Positions 22,391 through 23,827 of a stretch of DNA of 23,827 bases are shown here, in pieces (the stretch's first letter is position 1; every line of letters starts with the position of its first letter). Origin of the DNA: Nitrospirota bacterium (GTDB lineage: Bacteria > Nitrospirota > Thermodesulfovibrionia > Thermodesulfovibrionales > Magnetobacteriaceae); NCBI GenBank assembly GCA_015233265.1, contig JADFXZ010000012.1, positions 1 to 23,827 of the forward strand, in the 5' to 3' direction. Under the pieces are notes generated by a model that saw only the letters and a list, made by a program, of their open reading frames with translations, had not been told where the DNA came from and did no database searches. Position numbers and translations under genes: made by a program.

Positions 22391-23548
22391 TTACCTGTTC
22401 CTCGAGAACTCTTTAATGAGGTGCTGGCAGATGACATTTCTCTGTATCTGGTTTGTGCCTTCGTAAATCTGGAGAATCTTGGCGTCTCGCATCATCTTCT
22501 CAAGCGGATAGTCTCTCATGTAGCCAGAGCCACCCATAACCTGAAGGGCATCGGTGGTTACTTTCATGCCAACATCTGTGGCAAATGTCTTGGCCATTGC
22601 AGAGACCTTTGTAAAGTCCTTTGCCCCGCTGTCCACATAACGCGCGGCACTATAGACCAGCGCACGAGCCGCCTCTATTTGAATTGCCATGTCGGCAAGC
22701 ATGTGCTGGATGGCCTGAAAGCTTATAATAGGTTTATCAAACTGAATGCGGGTGCGGGCAAAGTTTACCGCCTCCTCGAATGCCCCCTGGGCAACACCTA
22801 CCCCCTGGGCCCCTACCCCTGTCCTTGACTGGTCAAGTGTCTTCATGGCTACGATAAATCCCATGCCGTCGCGCCCCAGTATATTGTCTTTTGGCACGTG
22901 GCCATCGTCAAATACGAGTTCGCACGTGGTTGAGGCCCTAATGCCCATCTTCTTTTCCTTCTTTCCAAATGAAAAGCCGGGCGTACCCTTGTCCACTATC
23001 AGGGCAGAGGCGCCACGGGCGCCGCGGGACTTGTCTGTCATTGCTATGATCGTATAGATGTCGGCCTCGCCGCCGTTTGTAATCCACTGCTTCGTGCCAT
23101 TTAGTATATATTCAGTGCCGCTTTTTGTAGCTGTAGTCTGAATGCCTGCCGCGTCAGACCCGGCATTGGCCTCGGTAAGGCCAAATGCAACGAGCTTCTT
23201 TCCCGACGCTATATCAGGCAGATATTTCTTCTTTTGCTCTTCCGTGCCGAATAACAGAATTGGGTAAGTCCCCAGGGCATTTGCCGCATAACTGGTCGAA
23301 ACACCCAGGCACGCCCGGCTTAACTCCTCAACTGCAAGACACAGCTCAAAGGCACCCTTGCCAAGTCCGCCGTACTCCTCAGGTATAAACAGCCCAAACA
23401 TGTCGGACTGTGCCAGAACCTTAATTATTTCAGTAGGAAACAGTTCTTTCTCATCAAGTTCCGCCCTGACCGGCACGATTTTCTCTTGCGCTATCTGGCG
23501 CGCCGTATCGCGTATCATTTGTTGATCTTCGTTTAAAAAATAATCCAT
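22391..23548 (-). CDS. Acyl-CoA dehydrogenase (short/butyryl-CoA type)
   Basis: This 385-residue protein is of usual family length. It starts MDYFLNEDQQMIRDTARQ. The FAD-binding region has FGLTEANAGSDAAGIQTTA and KQWITNGG. The ACYL_COA_DH signature QVMGGSGYMRDYPLEKMMRD is present, and the catalytic base is E363 in IYEGTNQIQR, the position used by short- and medium-chain enzymes. It oxidises acyl-CoA to enoyl-CoA, passing electrons to ETF, or runs in reverse in bifurcating complexes such as Bcd-Etf and CarC-CarDE. Immediate linkage to etfB and ferredoxin-etfA favours that second type. TTGGAGG lies just before the ATG and is part of a tandem repeat. Confidence 0.95.
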   Translation of the reverse strand: MDYFLNEDQQMIRDTARQIAQEKIVPVRAELDEKELFPTEIIKVLAQSDMFGLFIPEEYGGLGKGAFELCLAVEELSRACLGVSTSYAANALGTYPILLFGTEEQKKKYLPDIASGKKLVAFGLTEANAGSDAAGIQTTATKSGTEYILNGTKQWITNGGEADIYTIIAMTDKSRGARGASALIVDKGTPGFSFGKKEKKMGIRASTTCELVFDDGHVPKDNILGRDGMGFIVAMKTLDQSRTGVGAQGVGVAQGAFEEAVNFARTRIQFDKPIISFQAIQHMLADMAIQIEAARALVYSAARYVDSGAKDFTKVSAMAKTFATDVGMKVTTDALQVMGGSGYMRDYPLEKMMRDAKILQIYEGTNQIQRNVICQHLIKEFSRNR

Positions 23549-23553
23549 ATCGC

Positions 23554-23584
23554 CTCCAATTTATTAAAATTGTCTCCAATTTAT
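23554..23584. repeat. Tandem copy of the acyl-CoA dehydrogenase ribosome-binding region
   Basis: CTCCAATTTAT (minus-strand ATAAATTGGAG) occurs at 23554-23564 and again at 23574-23584, exactly 20 bp apart. The copy nearer the gene contains the TTGGAGG ribosome site. It looks like a short local duplication. Confidence 0.55.
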
Positions 23585-23600
23585 GATAAATAAACGGCCC

Positions 23601-23827
23601 CTAGCCGCTTACGTCCATATGCCTTATCAACAGCGACGGGCTGCCTATCTTGCCGTAGAATCTCAAATCGCTGCCCACTGCCTCCACTTCTTTAAACATA
23701 TCGAGGAAGTTGCCTGATATGACCGCCTCCTTAATTGGATATGCCTTTTTTCCGTTTTCCACCCACATACCGCTTACGCCGACAGAAAACTCTCCCGTTA
23801 TGCGGTTTGCCATGTGTATGCCCATGG
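23601..23827 (-). CDS. PmbA/TldE-family metalloprotease-related protein, C-terminal part
   Basis: Partial: the reading frame continues beyond the right edge of the window, so only the last 75 or so residues are visible. Signature blocks are IHMANRITGEFSVGVSGMWV, then ENGKKAYPIKEAVISGN and a C-terminal SDLRFYGKIGSPSLLI. This is the conserved end of TldD/PmbA (TldE) proteins, which form a TldD-TldE protease that processes small peptides. The GEFSVGVSG and ENG blocks favour the TldE/PmbA subunit, but a TldD paralogue cannot be excluded. It is in the same direction as the acyl-CoA dehydrogenase operon, 52 nt upstream. Confidence 0.85.
   Translation of the reverse strand, partial: MGIHMANRITGEFSVGVSGMWVENGKKAYPIKEAVISGNFLDMFKEVEAVGSDLRFYGKIGSPSLLIRHMDVSG

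Overview
The window is 23.8 kb of bacterial chromosome with moderate GC and AT-rich patches near 3.3-4.2, 6.1-6.7 and 14-15.8 kb. The gene mix includes SelB, a TrpB2-type PLP enzyme, an ETF alpha subunit with a ferredoxin domain, many phosphorelay proteins and an ECF sigma operon with a metal-sensor-like protein. It suggests an anaerobic or microaerophilic Gram-negative-type environmental bacterium. My best guess is a Nitrospirota or deltaproteobacterial relative, but no marker gene settles this.

Layout: (1) 20-3279 holds two overlapping signalling genes: a multi-PAS hybrid histidine kinase, then a receiver-HisKA_2 kinase. (2) 3280-6771 is an ECF sigma module: a secreted protein, the sigma factor, a CnrY-like membrane anti-sigma candidate, a CnrX/Spy-like periplasmic sensor, an EF-hand protein and a secreted SGNH hydrolase. 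The secreted-protein gene and the sigma gene each carry a GTAACC-N15-CGTCTA promoter, so this looks like an autoregulated regulon. (3) 6768-8605 is a minus-strand toxin-antitoxin cluster: a short four-cysteine protein, an MNT/HEPN pair, a decayed RelE/ParE-like toxin gene and a BrnT/BrnA pair. (4) 8744-11978 encodes TrpB2 and SelB, nearly contiguous. (5) 11967-13897 (minus) is an HPt, REC-GGDEF and secreted-protein operon. (6) 14076-18295 starts with a 25-codon fragment bearing a radical-SAM-type CxxxCxxC motif, followed by a DUF2079-like membrane protein, an SDR epimerase, a SAM methyltransferase and a GT2 glycosyltransferase. This looks like a surface-glycan or lipid-linked sugar module. (7) 18409-23827 (minus) reads PmbA/TldE (partial), acyl-CoA dehydrogenase, EtfB, ferredoxin-EtfA, FabD and IlvC: an acyl-CoA/electron-transfer operon joined to a fatty-acid enzyme and a branched-chain amino-acid enzyme.

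Three genes are easy to miss: the four-cysteine protein (6768-6944), the toxin pseudogene (7732-7986, two compensating frameshifts and two nonsense codons) and the CxxxCxxC fragment (14076-14153). The most system-like part is the ECF module, with duplicated promoters and several Met-rich proteins. No CRISPR array, tRNA, rRNA, IS element or phage gene was seen.
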